NCBI RefSeq assembly: GCF_016599145.1
Contig: NZ_JAENKO010000006.1
Span: forward strand, 41,193-105,192
From: Tomitella cavernea
Lineage (GTDB): Bacteria; Actinomycetota; Actinomycetes; Mycobacteriales; Mycobacteriaceae
DNA: 64,000 nucleotides
Direction of reading: 5' to 3'
Under the pieces are notes generated by a model, which did not search any database, was not told where the DNA came from, and worked only from the letters and a program-made list of their open reading frames with translations. Numbering within the stretch: the stretch's first letter is position 1; each line of letters begins with the position of its first letter. This document shows positions 39,487 through 48,071 of this stretch, piece by piece. The position numbers were made by a program, and so were the translations under genes.

Positions 39487-39603
39487 ATGCTTGCAGGACT
39501 CCTGATCGCCGCCGGTGCGGTACTCGCCATCGGGCTGGCCTCCGGGCGCGGGCTCGACTTCGGCGCCCGTGAAGTGCGGGCAAAGACCGACAATCTGCGC
39601 TGA
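39487..39603 (+). CDS. Possible single-span micropeptide
   Basis: 38 residues: one hydrophobic helix (LAGLLIAAGAVLAIGLASG) then a charged tail (DFGAREVRAKTDNLR). A ribosome site GAAGGGA lies 7 nt before the ATG. The frame is open further upstream but without a good start signal. Hydrophobic helix plus basic tail is typical of small membrane proteins. Not recognised. Confidence 0.45.
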   Translation: MLAGLLIAAGAVLAIGLASGRGLDFGAREVRAKTDNLR

Positions 39604-39659
39604 AGACGCCCTGCGGCCCGCCGTGCGGTCATCACACGGGAGCCGCCGCCGCACGTATA

Positions 39660-39692
39660 GTGTGCCCGGACCTCGACGGGGTCCGGGCACAC
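39660..39692 (+). terminator. Perfect 13-bp stem hairpin
   Basis: GTGTGCCCGGACC (39660-39672) pairs perfectly with GGTCCGGGCACAC (39680-39692) over a 7-nt loop, downstream of the micropeptide. Probable intrinsic terminator without a T-tract. Confidence 0.75.
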
Positions 39693-39868
39693 CGCTGTCC
39701 GGGCGCGGGGTGTGTGTTGGCGCCCTCAGCGGAAACCACGCGGGTTCACAGCCTGCACTCAGGATCCGTGCCTAGCCTGAGCAGCACGCAGCCGGCACGC
39801 GGCCCGGCCCGGAGAATGCGCCGGGAACGCACGCCGCGGTGTCGCCGGTGGTGCATGCCGAGGTTCCG

Positions 39869-40801
39869 ATGGGAGGCCACATCGAGATGGATGACCCGGA
39901 TCGTTCGTCGCGCAATGACGACGCTTCAGGCGCCGCATGGTCCCGGCCTCACCCCGGTGCGCGTCCCCCCGGCGCGCCCCACTCCGGAGAGCCGCGCCCG
40001 TGGCACCCGGGCGACGAGGCGTACAGGCCGGACGCCCCCTACGGGCCGGACGGGCCCTACGGGCCGGACGGGCCCTACGGGCCGGACAGGCCCGACGCCC
40101 CTTATCCGCCGGGCCCGTCGTACGCGCCCGGGCCCGGCCACGAGCAGGACACGATGGCGTTCCCGACGGCGCCGGTGCAGCCCACCGCGTTCGGCTCGCC
40201 GGCGTACGTGGAGCCCGGGTACACCGACGCCGCGGAGAGGAAGCGCAGGCCCATCGGCGGCGTCGGCGCTCTCGTCGCGGCGGTGTGCGTCCTGCTGATC
40301 GGGCTGGGCGGCGCCTACCTCGTGTCCGTGGGCCTGGGCTCGTCCGACGAGGAGCCTGCGGTGCCGGTGGGGATAGCGCAGCAGGCGCCCGCGACCGGTG
40401 CGCCCGGCGGACAGGGCGGCAGCGCCACCGGCCCGCTGCCGCAGGGGAGTTCCGGGGGCGAGGGGGCGCAGTCCCCGCAGGCGCCGTTCGGCTCGCTGGG
40501 CGGCGGATCCTCGGCCGGTGCCGGCGGCCAGTCCGAGCACGGCGGTACCAGCGCGGCGCTGGGCGTCGTCGCGTCCATCGACGGATCCACGTTCTTCGTA
40601 CGCACCATCGACGGCAGCGAGAACCAGGTGGACACCGACGGGCACACCTACTTCGCAACGGTGCGGGGTACCGGCGGCATCTCCAAGCTCGCCGTCGGCG
40701 ACCTGGTGTTCGTCGGAGGCGAGAACCAGTCCGACGGCACCATCAAGGCCGACATGGTCCTCGGCGGCGCGTTCCCCGAGCTGGGCGCGGGGACCAGGTG
40801 A
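39869..40801 (+). CDS. Membrane-anchored protein with Pro/Gly-rich cytosolic part and small extracellular domain
   Basis: 310 residues. The N-terminal 110 residues are Pro/Tyr/Gly/Asp-rich, with three to four PYGPDG repeats. One membrane helix follows (VGALVAAVCVLLIGLGGAYLV), a Gly/Ser/Gln-rich linker, and a C-terminal 75-residue DUF5666-like beta domain (VVASIDGSTFFVRTIDG; VAVGDLVFVGG in form LAVGDLVFVGGEN). Start uncertain: GTG 39839, ATG 39869 (GAGG at 5 nt) or ATG 39887 (GGGAGG upstream). It occupies the clpB-pyrE interval like Rv0383c but I cannot equate them. Function unknown. Confidence 0.7.
   Translation: MGGHIEMDDPDRSSRNDDASGAAWSRPHPGARPPGAPHSGEPRPWHPGDEAYRPDAPYGPDGPYGPDGPYGPDRPDAPYPPGPSYAPGPGHEQDTMAFPTAPVQPTAFGSPAYVEPGYTDAAERKRRPIGGVGALVAAVCVLLIGLGGAYLVSVGLGSSDEEPAVPVGIAQQAPATGAPGGQGGSATGPLPQGSSGGEGAQSPQAPFGSLGGGSSAGAGGQSEHGGTSAALGVVASIDGSTFFVRTIDGSENQVDTDGHTYFATVRGTGGISKLAVGDLVFVGGENQSDGTIKADMVLGGAFPELGAGTR
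40037..40090 (+). repeat. Three 18-bp tandem repeats inside a coding region
   Basis: CCCTACGGGCCGGACGGG occurs at 40037-40054 and 40055-40072 and, with one change, at 40073-40090. Each unit encodes PYGPDG (PYGPDR in the third), so length changes would stay in frame. Confidence 0.85.
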
Positions 40802-40875
40802 CCGCCGGCAGTCGTTATCAGACGCGGATCGCGCCGTCATCGGCGATGCTTCCACGTCTCCGACGGGTTCACGCT

Positions 40876-40881
40876 TAAGCT
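40876..40881 (+). promoter_or_regulatory. Possible -10 box for leaderless transcript
   Basis: TAAGCT ends 8 nt before the ATG at 40890, where no ribosome site is visible. Confidence 0.3.
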
Positions 40882-40889
40882 GTCCATCG

Positions 40890-41588
40890 ATGTCTATCTT
40901 CTGGTTCGTCCTGGCCGCGTTGGCGTTGATCGGCGCCGTGGCGCTGATGTACCTGGACCGCAACAAGCCCGAGCCCGCCCGGGTGGGGCGCAGGGACTGG
41001 GCCGGCGCCCGCGGGCTGGTGTACGCCGACGCGGAGCCGGGGCTCACCGCGGAGTGGCGCCGCGGCGTGTTCGAGGAGTTCCCGCACTCGCGGGCCGTCG
41101 ATGTGGCGATGGGGCTGCTGGACGGCTCGCAGATGTACATCACGGACCTCGAGGTGCCGCCGCAGGTGGGGCAGGAGGCGGCCGCGCCGCAGCGGGAGAC
41201 CGTCGTCTGCCTGCAGCGTGCGGTCGGATCGCCGGTCGTGTTCGACTTGCGCGCCGAGACCTCACCCGCCCCCACGGAGCCCGAGGTGCACATCCTCGGC
41301 GCCGTCGGACGGTTCTTCGCGTTCTCCAACGACCTGGGCGTGGCCCGCAGGGTGTGCGACAGGCGCATGGTCGCCTTCGCCGAGGCGGTGCCCGAATGCG
41401 TCGACACGTTGTGGAGCGAAGGGGACTGGACGTTCGCGTGGCTCGTGTCCGGGGCGGGCCCCGACGACTGCGACGACGCCGTCGCCGCGCTGTCCAGGTT
41501 CACCTCGCTGTTGCGGGTCCTTCCCCCGGCCCTCGGCGGTCCCGTGCCTCAGGCGATGGCGCACGACCCGGGAAGCCCGCGCCCGTGA
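40890..41588 (+). CDS. Uncharacterised membrane-anchored protein near pyrE
   Basis: 232 residues. An N-terminal membrane anchor (MSIFWFVLAALALIGAVALMYL) followed by a soluble domain with RRDWAGARGLVYADAEPGLTAEW, SRAVDVAMGLLDGSQMYITDLEVPP and DTLWSEGDWTFAWLVSGAGP. The anchor with an immediate Arg/Lys-rich flank suggests N-out/C-in. It lies 88 bp after the previous gene and 51 bp before the micropeptide that overlaps pyrE, so it is likely part of the same transcript. Resembles conserved mycobacterial hypotheticals; function unknown. Confidence 0.8.
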   Translation: MSIFWFVLAALALIGAVALMYLDRNKPEPARVGRRDWAGARGLVYADAEPGLTAEWRRGVFEEFPHSRAVDVAMGLLDGSQMYITDLEVPPQVGQEAAAPQRETVVCLQRAVGSPVVFDLRAETSPAPTEPEVHILGAVGRFFAFSNDLGVARRVCDRRMVAFAEAVPECVDTLWSEGDWTFAWLVSGAGPDDCDDAVAALSRFTSLLRVLPPALGGPVPQAMAHDPGSPRP

Positions 41589-41639
41589 GCGCCGGTGCGG
41601 ACCGGACCGGCCCTGCTGGGCCGGCGAGGTAGGCGCGCT

Positions 41640-41894
41640 ATGGAGACGGTGCTGTTCGGGGTGATCCCGGTGCTGGTGTTCATCGCCCTCGCGGCGCGGA
41701 GCGCCCTGCGCGGAAGGGCGAGGCCACGCCGCTTCAGCGCCGGCGTGTATGCGCCCGACGGCGACGGGCGCGGAGCCGGCGAGGGGATGATCGCCGCCAG
41801 CACGTTCGAAGACAGAGACAACGGCGCGCGGGACGAGTATGCGGCCCGGATGCGCGAGCCCGACCCGATCGACCCGACACGAGGTGGCAGATGA
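41640..41894 (+). CDS. Small membrane protein overlapping pyrE
   Basis: 84 residues: an N-terminal hydrophobic helix (METVLFGVIPVLVFIALAARSAL), then a basic and acidic tail (RRFSAGVYAPDGDGRG ... FEDRDNGARDEYAARMREPD). GAGGTAGG lies before the ATG. Its stop overlaps the pyrE start (ATGA), so it is translated. Function unknown. Confidence 0.65.
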   Translation: METVLFGVIPVLVFIALAARSALRGRARPRRFSAGVYAPDGDGRGAGEGMIAASTFEDRDNGARDEYAARMREPDPIDPTRGGR

Positions 41895-42481
41895 CGAACC
41901 CGGACCGGACCGCGACCACGGCACCGTCCACCGACGGTGATGCCACGGCCGAGCTGGCGGGACTCGTCCGCGAGCACGCCGTGGTGCATGGGAAGGTGAC
42001 GCTGTCGTCGGGCAAGGAGGCCGACTACTACGTGGACCTCCGCAGGGCCACGCTGCACCATCGGGCGGGGCCGCTGATCGGCCGGCTCCTGCGCGAGCTC
42101 ACCGCGGACTGGGAGTACACGTCCGTCGGCGGGCTGACCATGGGTGCCGACCCGGTGGCCCTGGCGGTGATGCACGCACCGGGGCGCCCGGTCGACGCGT
42201 GCGTGGTGCGCAAGTCGGCCAAACAGCACGGGATGCAGCGGCGTATCGAGGGCCCGGACGTGCGCGGCCGCCGCGTGCTCGTCGTCGAGGACACCACCAC
42301 CACGGGCAACTCCCCGCTCACCGCGGTACGGGCGTTGCGCGAGGAGGGCGCGGACGTCGTCGGCGTGGCGACGGTGGTCGACCGCGACACCGGCGCGGCG
42401 CAGATCATCGAAGCCGAGGGCGTCCCCTACCGCTCGCTGCTGGGGCTCGCGGACCTCGGGCTGGCGGGGGCCGCGGAATGA
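41891..42481 (+). CDS. pyrE: Orotate phosphoribosyltransferase
   Basis: 196 residues. PRPP-binding motif RRVLVVEDTTTTGNS (about 133-147), KVTLSSGKEADYYVDLR for orotate binding, and VVRKSAKQHGMQRRIEG as the flexible loop. It converts orotate and PRPP to OMP in pyrimidine synthesis. It is coupled to both neighbours by ATGA overlaps. M. tuberculosis pyrE is likewise close to clpB. Confidence 0.95.
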   Translation: MTNPDRTATTAPSTDGDATAELAGLVREHAVVHGKVTLSSGKEADYYVDLRRATLHHRAGPLIGRLLRELTADWEYTSVGGLTMGADPVALAVMHAPGRPVDACVVRKSAKQHGMQRRIEGPDVRGRRVLVVEDTTTTGNSPLTAVRALREEGADVVGVATVVDRDTGAAQIIEAEGVPYRSLLGLADLGLAGAAE

Positions 42482-43245
42482 CCCGTGACGGCGCGCGGTC
42501 CGTTCTGCGCAGGGTGGGTACGTCGCTGCGCGGATCGGGCGGACTGCACCCCGAGCACGTGGTGTACCTGACCGGGGCGCTCGCCACGACGGCGCTGGCG
42601 CTGACGGGCGACAAGCGCATCCAATACGCCACCAAGACCACACTGGGGCCCGCGCTGGCGGCCCGCGTGGTGCGTGAGCGGCGCGCCGGCGCGATCGACG
42701 GCGTGGACATGACGCTTCTGCTCGTCGGGCTGGCTGGCGCGACCGTGGGCGACGTGTTCATGGTCGACGCGGACGACGACGAACGCCTACGGCGCGGGGC
42801 GTCGGCCTTCGGCGTGATGCAGTCCGCCTACGGGCAGTACCTGCGGCAGCACGGCGCGAAGCCGAAGCTCAAGTCCGCGCTGGTGGGCGGCGGGTCCGCG
42901 GCGGCGGGTGCGGCGCTGCTGCACTGGCGGATGCCGCAGGTGGCGTCCACGCTCAGCGGGTATTCGCTGGCGCTGGGCGCCACGGCGACGCTCGCGGCCG
43001 ACCCCGGGCTGGCGCCGGGCGCGTCCCGGATCGCCGACGTGGTGCGCCCCGATGGGGCCGACACCCGCACCTGGCTCGGCGCCGGAGGAATGCTGTTCAC
43101 GGCGTCGGACGCGGCGATCGTGGGCCGGCGGATGTTCCTGCGGGGTGCGGCCGCCCGGCGCCTGGCGGAGGCATTCGTGATCGCCAGCTACGGTGCCGCT
43201 CACGTGATGCTCGTCGAGGGCATGTTGGCGCTGCGCCGACGCTAG
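42478..43245 (+). CDS. YhhN/TMEM86-like membrane protein
   Basis: 255 residues with six to eight membrane helices. GLAGATVGDVFMVD and GMLFTASDAAIVGRR resemble the two acidic motifs (LLGDxxL, LFxxSDxxxA) of the YhhN/TMEM86 family, to which lysoplasmalogenases belong. The start overlaps the pyrE stop by ATGA. Assignment to family is moderate; an enzymatic role in ether-lipid cleavage is inference. Confidence 0.65.
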   Translation: MTRDGARSVLRRVGTSLRGSGGLHPEHVVYLTGALATTALALTGDKRIQYATKTTLGPALAARVVRERRAGAIDGVDMTLLLVGLAGATVGDVFMVDADDDERLRRGASAFGVMQSAYGQYLRQHGAKPKLKSALVGGGSAAAGAALLHWRMPQVASTLSGYSLALGATATLAADPGLAPGASRIADVVRPDGADTRTWLGAGGMLFTASDAAIVGRRMFLRGAAARRLAEAFVIASYGAAHVMLVEGMLALRRR

Positions 43246-43274
43246 CCGCCCGGGCCTGTGGTCCGGAGGCCGGT

Positions 43275-43724
43275 TCAGTGCGGCATCAGGTGCGGCTGCA
43301 GCAGCACGTGGTCCCTGTCGCGCGGGTCGACGCGGATGGGGAAGGTTTCGCCCGGCAGGAAGAGGGCGCGCTCGTGCGGGGCGAGCATCCGCACGATGTG
43401 CCCCGCGTACGGCACCGCGCCCGGGACGACGAGGCGTAGCTTGATGTCCGTGAGCTCGCCGGTGAGCTCACGCGGCTGCAACGGGTGCACGGCGAGGATC
43501 GTGGCCCATCCCTCGTAGCCGTGGCGCGCCAAGCGGGGACGCCGGTGCGCCCACATCAACCCGATGGCGAGCAGGAAAACGTAGCCGCCCAGCAGGATGA
43601 CGATCTGCGCGGCGAGCGTGCCCCGCGGCGCGATGGTGTGCAGCACCGTCACCCATGCGATGAACGCGGCGACGAACAGAGCGGTTGCGATCGCCACCGC
43701 TCGTACGGAACGTGCACGGCTCAT
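43275..43724 (-). CDS. Uncharacterised two-helix membrane protein
   Basis: 149 residues: two N-terminal membrane helices (VAIATALFVAAFIAWVTVLH; AAQIVILLGGYVFLLAIGLMW) then a soluble C-terminal domain of about 90 residues (LTDIKLRLVVPGAVPYAGHIVRML; LPGETFPIRVDPRDRDHVLL) that reads as a small beta-barrel like the DUF3592/SHOCT-neighbour type. Real coding features but unknown function. It converges with the YhhN-like gene. Confidence 0.7.
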   Translation of the reverse strand: MSRARSVRAVAIATALFVAAFIAWVTVLHTIAPRGTLAAQIVILLGGYVFLLAIGLMWAHRRPRLARHGYEGWATILAVHPLQPRELTGELTDIKLRLVVPGAVPYAGHIVRMLAPHERALFLPGETFPIRVDPRDRDHVLLQPHLMPH

Positions 43725-43826
43725 TCAGCTCACCGACCTCGACCCGGGCGTCGCGGACCACCGCGCGATCACCGTCAGTATCGACCGGAACCGTGGCGGC
43801 TAAACCGGCACGCCCACGACTCCAGC

Positions 43827-44297
43827 CTAGTCCTCCGTCGGACGGTGCCGGGGCGGTTGCGGAGGGATGGCGCCGGGCCCCTCGGGGTGCTGGGGCGCGC
43901 GCGTGGTGGGGGACTGGCCGGGGTAGTCGGCCCAGCCGGCGGAGGGGTCCAGCGGCGGCCAGGCCCCGTCCGGGGCGCCGGTGCGCGTACGCGGGCCGGC
44001 GTCGTCCGTCGAAATGGACGTGGCGGTGACCCACACAAGGCCCAGCAGCAGGCCGATCGAGATCGCCAGCATGGCCGACGCCCACACCTGGCGTTCGGAG
44101 GTCAGCGCGGCGCAGCTGGCCTGGCCGGTCTCCGTGGCGCCCTGCACCGAACCGGTGCCGAACGCCGACGCGCACTGGACGGCGCCCAATGGTGACTGCA
44201 CCAGCGTGGGCCGGCTCAGGCCCAGGTACATGCCGGCGAGGAACAGGGTGATCGCCAGCGGTGAGAGCAGACGGGCGATCAGCCGGGACGGTTTCAC
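43827..44297 (-). CDS. Small two-helix membrane protein with Pro-rich tail
   Basis: 156 residues from GTG 44297, chosen for AAGGAG at 6 nt (the ATG at 44315 has no such site). Helix 1 (PLAITLFLAGMYLGL) and helix 2 (WASAMLAISIGLLLGLVWVT) flank an extracellular loop with two Cys (AVQCASAFG; GQASCAALT) likely to form a disulfide. The cytosolic tail is Pro/Gly-rich and disordered. Divergent from the RNA methylase gene. Function unknown. Confidence 0.65.
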   Translation of the reverse strand: MKPSRLIARLLSPLAITLFLAGMYLGLSRPTLVQSPLGAVQCASAFGTGSVQGATETGQASCAALTSERQVWASAMLAISIGLLLGLVWVTATSISTDDAGPRTRTGAPDGAWPPLDPSAGWADYPGQSPTTRAPQHPEGPGAIPPQPPRHRPTED

Positions 44298-44419
44298 TCG
44301 AAGACTCCTTGCCATGGGTGCGCCGGGCCGTGCGCCTGGTCCTCTGCGCAGTCTGTCGCACGCGCACTCGCCGCGATACGCCGGGTGCGCGTCGGCGGGC
44401 CGGGTGCGCGGCGGCGGGG

Positions 44420-44425
44420 TACCGT
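44420..44425 (+). promoter_or_regulatory. Possible -10 box for leaderless RNA methylase transcript
   Basis: TACCGT (TANNNT) ends 6 nt before the GTG start; no ribosome site is visible between them. Confidence 0.35.
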
Positions 44426-44431
44426 CGCCCC

Positions 44432-45169
44432 GTGCCTCACACCAGCCGCAACGCACCCGACGCGTGGACGCCGGACATGCCGGGCCCCCGGCACGAGGGC
44501 CAGGACCCGCAGCTCGACGCTCCCGGCCCCACCGAGTGGAATCCGCGCCCCGTGGGCCTCGGCCCGTGGCACGAGGAGCGCTGCGGGCCCGTGCCGGACG
44601 ACCCGCGTCTGGACCGCGCACTGGTCGAGGAAGGCGACCGCCGCAACGTCGTCGACGCCTACCGGTACTGGCGGCGCGAGGCGATCGTCGCGGACATCGA
44701 CACCCGGCGCCATCCTCTGCACATCGCCATCGAGAACTTCGGCCACGACTCGAACATCGGGACCGTGGTGCGCACCGCCAACGCCTTCGCGGTGGGGGCC
44801 GTGCACATCGTCGGCCGGCGGCGCTGGAACCGGCGGGGCGCCATGGTCACGGACCGCTACCAGCACATCGAGCATCATCCGGACGTTCCGGCCCTGCTGG
44901 ACTACGCGTCGGAGCACGGGCTGGGCGTGGTCGCGGTGGACAATGTGCCCGGGTCGGTGCCGATCGAGACGGCGACCCTGCCGCGCGAGTGCATGCTGCT
45001 GTTCGGCCAGGAGGGGCCCGGGGTGACAGACGACGCCCGCAGCGCCGCGCTGTTCACCGTGTCCATCGCGCAGTTCGGCTCCACGCGCAGCATCAACGCC
45101 GGTGTGGCGGCCGGCATCGCGATGCACACGTGGATCCGGCAGCACGCGAACCTGTCCACCGCGTGGTGA
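44432..45169 (+). CDS. SpoU/TrmH-family RNA 2'-O-methyltransferase
   Basis: 245 residues. SPOUT knot motifs are visible: IAIENFGHDSNIGTVVRTANAFAVGAVHIVG (motif 1 with N and R), LLFGQEGPGVT (motif 2) and STRSINAGVAAGIAMHTW (motif 3). It methylates a ribose 2'-OH in tRNA or rRNA from SAM. The 70-residue N-terminal extension is disordered and charged. Positionally equivalent to Rv0380c as recalled. Exact target not predictable. Confidence 0.88.
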   Translation: MPHTSRNAPDAWTPDMPGPRHEGQDPQLDAPGPTEWNPRPVGLGPWHEERCGPVPDDPRLDRALVEEGDRRNVVDAYRYWRREAIVADIDTRRHPLHIAIENFGHDSNIGTVVRTANAFAVGAVHIVGRRRWNRRGAMVTDRYQHIEHHPDVPALLDYASEHGLGVVAVDNVPGSVPIETATLPRECMLLFGQEGPGVTDDARSAALFTVSIAQFGSTRSINAGVAAGIAMHTWIRQHANLSTAW

Positions 45170-45224
45170 GCAGCCGGATTCGGAACGCCGTGCGCGGCGG
45201 GCCCGGTCCGGGCACGATGAGATC

Positions 45225-46385
45225 ATGTCGTCACCTGGCAGCCCGTCGGCGCAGCTCACCGCGTGGGCGTCGCGCGCCGATGCCGCGGAGGCGGCTGTCT
45301 CGCACCGGCACATTCGCCGGCTCTGGGCGGTCCCGCGGACGCGGATGGGCTGCGCACGCTGGCCGGCCGACGTCCCGTCCGCGACGTTCCTCTCCTGGCA
45401 CTACTGGTGGCAGGCGCAGCTGATCGACTGCGCAGTGGACGCGGCGGTGCGTGACCCCACCCCGGTGCGCCGCCGCCGGCTCGGCAACCTGTGCCGCACC
45501 CCGTGGATCCGCAACACGGTGAGCCGGGCGGGGACCGTCGGCTGGCGGCGCGACTTCAACGACGACATGGCGTGGATGGCGTTGGCGCTGGAGCGGGCGA
45601 CGCGGCTGTGCGGCGTGCGCACGCCGCGCGGATTCGACAAGATGACGGCCGCGCTCGTGGACGGCGCCGATCCCGCCACCGGGGTGCTGCCCTGGCGGCG
45701 CGGCGGCGACTTCCTGAACGCGGCCACCAATGGCCCGGCGGCGATCCTCTGCGCCCGCCTGGGATGGACCGACACGGCGGAGAGGCTCTGCGACTGGCTC
45801 GACGCCACGCTCCGCGACCCGCAGACGGCCCTCATCCACGATGGCATCCGCAAAGGCGTGCTGGTGCAGGAGTACTACACCTACTGCCAGGGTGCGGTGC
45901 TCGGCGCGGAGACGGAGCTCGCGGCGCATGCGGCGGACGCGGTGGGGTCGCAGGCGATGCGCGGGAAGCGCATCGGGCGACTGCTCGAGGCGGTGTCGTC
46001 GGGCATGTGCGTCGGCGGCGTCATCCACGGCGACGGCGGCGAGGACGGCGGGCTGTTCGCCGGGATCCTGGCGCGATACCTCGCGGGGGTCGCGTGCGAC
46101 CTGCCCGAGTCCGTGCCCGATGCGGGCCTGCTGCGCGGCACGGCCGCGAATCTGGTGATGACGTCCGCCGAGGCGGCCTGGGGAAACCGGATCGAGTTCG
46201 ACGGCGAGCCGCTGTTCGGACACGAGTGGGTGACCCCCGCAGTGGTGCCGGCGGCCCTGTTCCGGCCTGACGACCCGACCGCACGGGTCGCCGAGCGCGA
46301 TCTGTCCGTGCAGGTGTCGGGCTGGATGCTGATGGAGGCGGCGGCGCGGGTCGACAAGACCGTCGCCGGCTACGGAGCGGGGTGA
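45225..46385 (+). CDS. Glycoside hydrolase family 76-like protein
   Basis: 386 residues of the alpha/alpha-barrel GH76 type (alpha-1,6-mannanase-like; Rv0365c-like). The key Asp-Asp pair is in FNDDMAWMALALERA (Asp113-Asp114). WHYWWQAQLIDCAVDA at about 58-73 and EYYTYCQGAVLGAETELA mark successive inner helices. No signal peptide is visible, so it would act in the cytosol, unlike secreted mannanases; the substrate is therefore uncertain (possibly mannan of lipoarabinomannan turnover). ATG 45225 has a -10-like CACGAT 6 nt before it. Confidence 0.78.
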   Translation: MSSPGSPSAQLTAWASRADAAEAAVSHRHIRRLWAVPRTRMGCARWPADVPSATFLSWHYWWQAQLIDCAVDAAVRDPTPVRRRRLGNLCRTPWIRNTVSRAGTVGWRRDFNDDMAWMALALERATRLCGVRTPRGFDKMTAALVDGADPATGVLPWRRGGDFLNAATNGPAAILCARLGWTDTAERLCDWLDATLRDPQTALIHDGIRKGVLVQEYYTYCQGAVLGAETELAAHAADAVGSQAMRGKRIGRLLEAVSSGMCVGGVIHGDGGEDGGLFAGILARYLAGVACDLPESVPDAGLLRGTAANLVMTSAEAAWGNRIEFDGEPLFGHEWVTPAVVPAALFRPDDPTARVAERDLSVQVSGWMLMEAAARVDKTVAGYGAG

Positions 46386-46401
46386 GCGGCGGTGCAGCGG
46401 C

Positions 46402-47064
46402 TCAGTGTGTGAGGGCGGGCGCGGCTTCCTCCGCGCACTGGCGCGCGCGGCCTTCCTTGCGCATGCGCACCACTCCGACCGCGGTGACGACGATGACGGC
46501 GAGCGTCATGCCGCTGAGGACCACCGGCATGAGCCAGCGCACGCGGTCGAGCTGCGAACCGCCGACGTACCCGACGACCAGCATCACCGGGGCCCAGACG
46601 AGGGCGCCGAGCGTCGTCGCGATGGCGAACGAACGCCGGTTCATCGCCGCGGCGCCTGCGACCTGGGGGCACAGCGTCCGGATCCACGGCAGCCAGCGCG
46701 CCATGAGCACACCCCAGAAGCCGTAGCGATTGAGCAGGCCCCGAGCCTTTCCGAGGTTCTCGGCGTTGACGAACCGGCCGCCGGGGCGGGCGGCGAGCCT
46801 GTTCCCGCGGCAACGTCCCATCCGGTAGCCCACGTGGTTGCCCGCCACGGCCGCGGCGAACACGGCTATCACTGCGAGCACCAGCCACCCCGGTTGGTGC
46901 CCGGCCGCGAACATCATGCCCGCGGTGGCAAGCAGTGAATCGCCCGGCAGCACGAAGCCGATGAGGAACGCGCATTCGATGAACAGCACAGCAGCGACCA
47001 GCACGACCAGCAGGCCGGGGCCCGCGGACTGGACGTGGTCGAGTGCGGTGCTGAAGAACGTCAC
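46402..47064 (-). CDS. DedA-family membrane protein
   Basis: 220 residues. DedA motifs: FIECAFLIGFVLPGDSLLATAG (about 27-48) and LMARWLPWIRTLCPQVAGAAAM (about 120-141). The C-terminus is basic. It begins with a GTG overlapping the stop of the upstream DedA gene (GTGA), forming a two-gene DedA operon. Likely lipid-carrier scramblase/flippase; specificity unknown. Confidence 0.85.
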   Translation of the reverse strand: MTFFSTALDHVQSAGPGLLVVLVAAVLFIECAFLIGFVLPGDSLLATAGMMFAAGHQPGWLVLAVIAVFAAAVAGNHVGYRMGRCRGNRLAARPGGRFVNAENLGKARGLLNRYGFWGVLMARWLPWIRTLCPQVAGAAAMNRRSFAIATTLGALVWAPVMLVVGYVGGSQLDRVRWLMPVVLSGMTLAVIVVTAVGVVRMRKEGRARQCAEEAAPALTH

Positions 47065-47840
47065 TGGCCGGCCGGCTGCTCTGGGTCGGCGGAACCGAGT
47101 GAAACGGACTGTGGCCGGTCGGCGGCCGGATCCGGCCCGGTGGCCGCAGCGTCGCCCCCGCTGGACTTGCGCCGCTTGTACCACTCCCACACCATCGGCA
47201 GGATCGACACGAGCACGATGAGGATGAAGATCGGTTCGATGAGCTTCTGGATGATCGCGAAGCTGCCCAGCCAGTAGCCGAGCAGCACGATGCCCGCACC
47301 CCAGACGATGGCGCCGACGATGTTGTAGAGGCTGAACAGGGTGTACCGCATGCGCGCGGCGCCGGCGACGATGGGTGCAAGCGTGCGCACGATGGGCACG
47401 AAGCGCGCGATGAAGATGGTGAGCGGCCCGCGCTTCTCGAAGAAGTCATGCGCCTCGATCAGGTACTTCTCTTTGAGGAAGCGCGCGTCGGGCTTGAACA
47501 TGGAGGTGCCGGTGTAGCGGCCGATCCAGTAGCCGATCTGCCCGCCGATGATCCCGGCGATGGGGACGCCGATGAGCAACCAGACGAGCTTGAGGTGTGA
47601 ATCCGCGACCTTGTCGGCATGCTCGGCGGTGGCGCTGCCGGCGGCGATGAGCCCGGCGACGAACAGCAGCGAATCGCCCGGCAGGATCGGGAACAGCACT
47701 CCCGACTCGATCAGAATGACCAGCAGCAGGCCCCAGAATGCGAAGGCGCCGAAGTAGCCGATCAGATTGAACGGGTCCATGAAGCCCGGCATGAGCGCCA
47801 GGTTCGTGGTGACGGAGTCGGAAGCGGCCAGCAAATTCAC
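47061..47840 (-). CDS. DedA-family membrane protein (Rv0364-like)
   Basis: 259 residues. Motifs ILIESGVLFPILPGDSLLFVAG and IFIARFVPIVRTLAPIVAGAARM match the classic DedA pair with acidic and basic residues. The C-terminal 40 residues are Gly/Asp/Pro-rich. GTG 47840 is taken; ATG 47790 is an alternative. It lies divergently upstream of fba, as Rv0364 lies beside fba (Rv0363c) in M. tuberculosis. Confidence 0.87.
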   Translation of the reverse strand: MNLLAASDSVTTNLALMPGFMDPFNLIGYFGAFAFWGLLLVILIESGVLFPILPGDSLLFVAGLIAAGSATAEHADKVADSHLKLVWLLIGVPIAGIIGGQIGYWIGRYTGTSMFKPDARFLKEKYLIEAHDFFEKRGPLTIFIARFVPIVRTLAPIVAGAARMRYTLFSLYNIVGAIVWGAGIVLLGYWLGSFAIIQKLIEPIFILIVLVSILPMVWEWYKRRKSSGGDAAATGPDPAADRPQSVSLGSADPEQPAGQ

Positions 47841-48003
47841 GGAGCCCAGCGTACCTGGACCGCAGCGCGGATCCGGGAGGCCGTGAGCCGCGTCACCGAC
47901 GGGGGTCGGTCGTGCGCAGCACCGTGTCGTGTGCGGGAGCCGTGCCTCGCTCTTGCGCCCCCACGGAGTGGGCCGTCACGAGACTTCGCCGCGGGGAGTT
48001 GCC

Positions 48004-48009
48004 ATAATG
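48004..48009 (+). promoter_or_regulatory. -10 box upstream of fba
   Basis: CATAAT within TTGCCATAATGAG is the best AT-rich hexamer upstream of fba; a start about 7 nt further would give a roughly 55-nt leader with GGAGGACCCCAGCC before the GTG. Confidence 0.4.
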
Positions 48010-48071
48010 AGTGCGGTAGGCCGTGTCGGCCCGCCCCGGACCTGCACAGTCGTCAATGGAGGACCCCAGCC

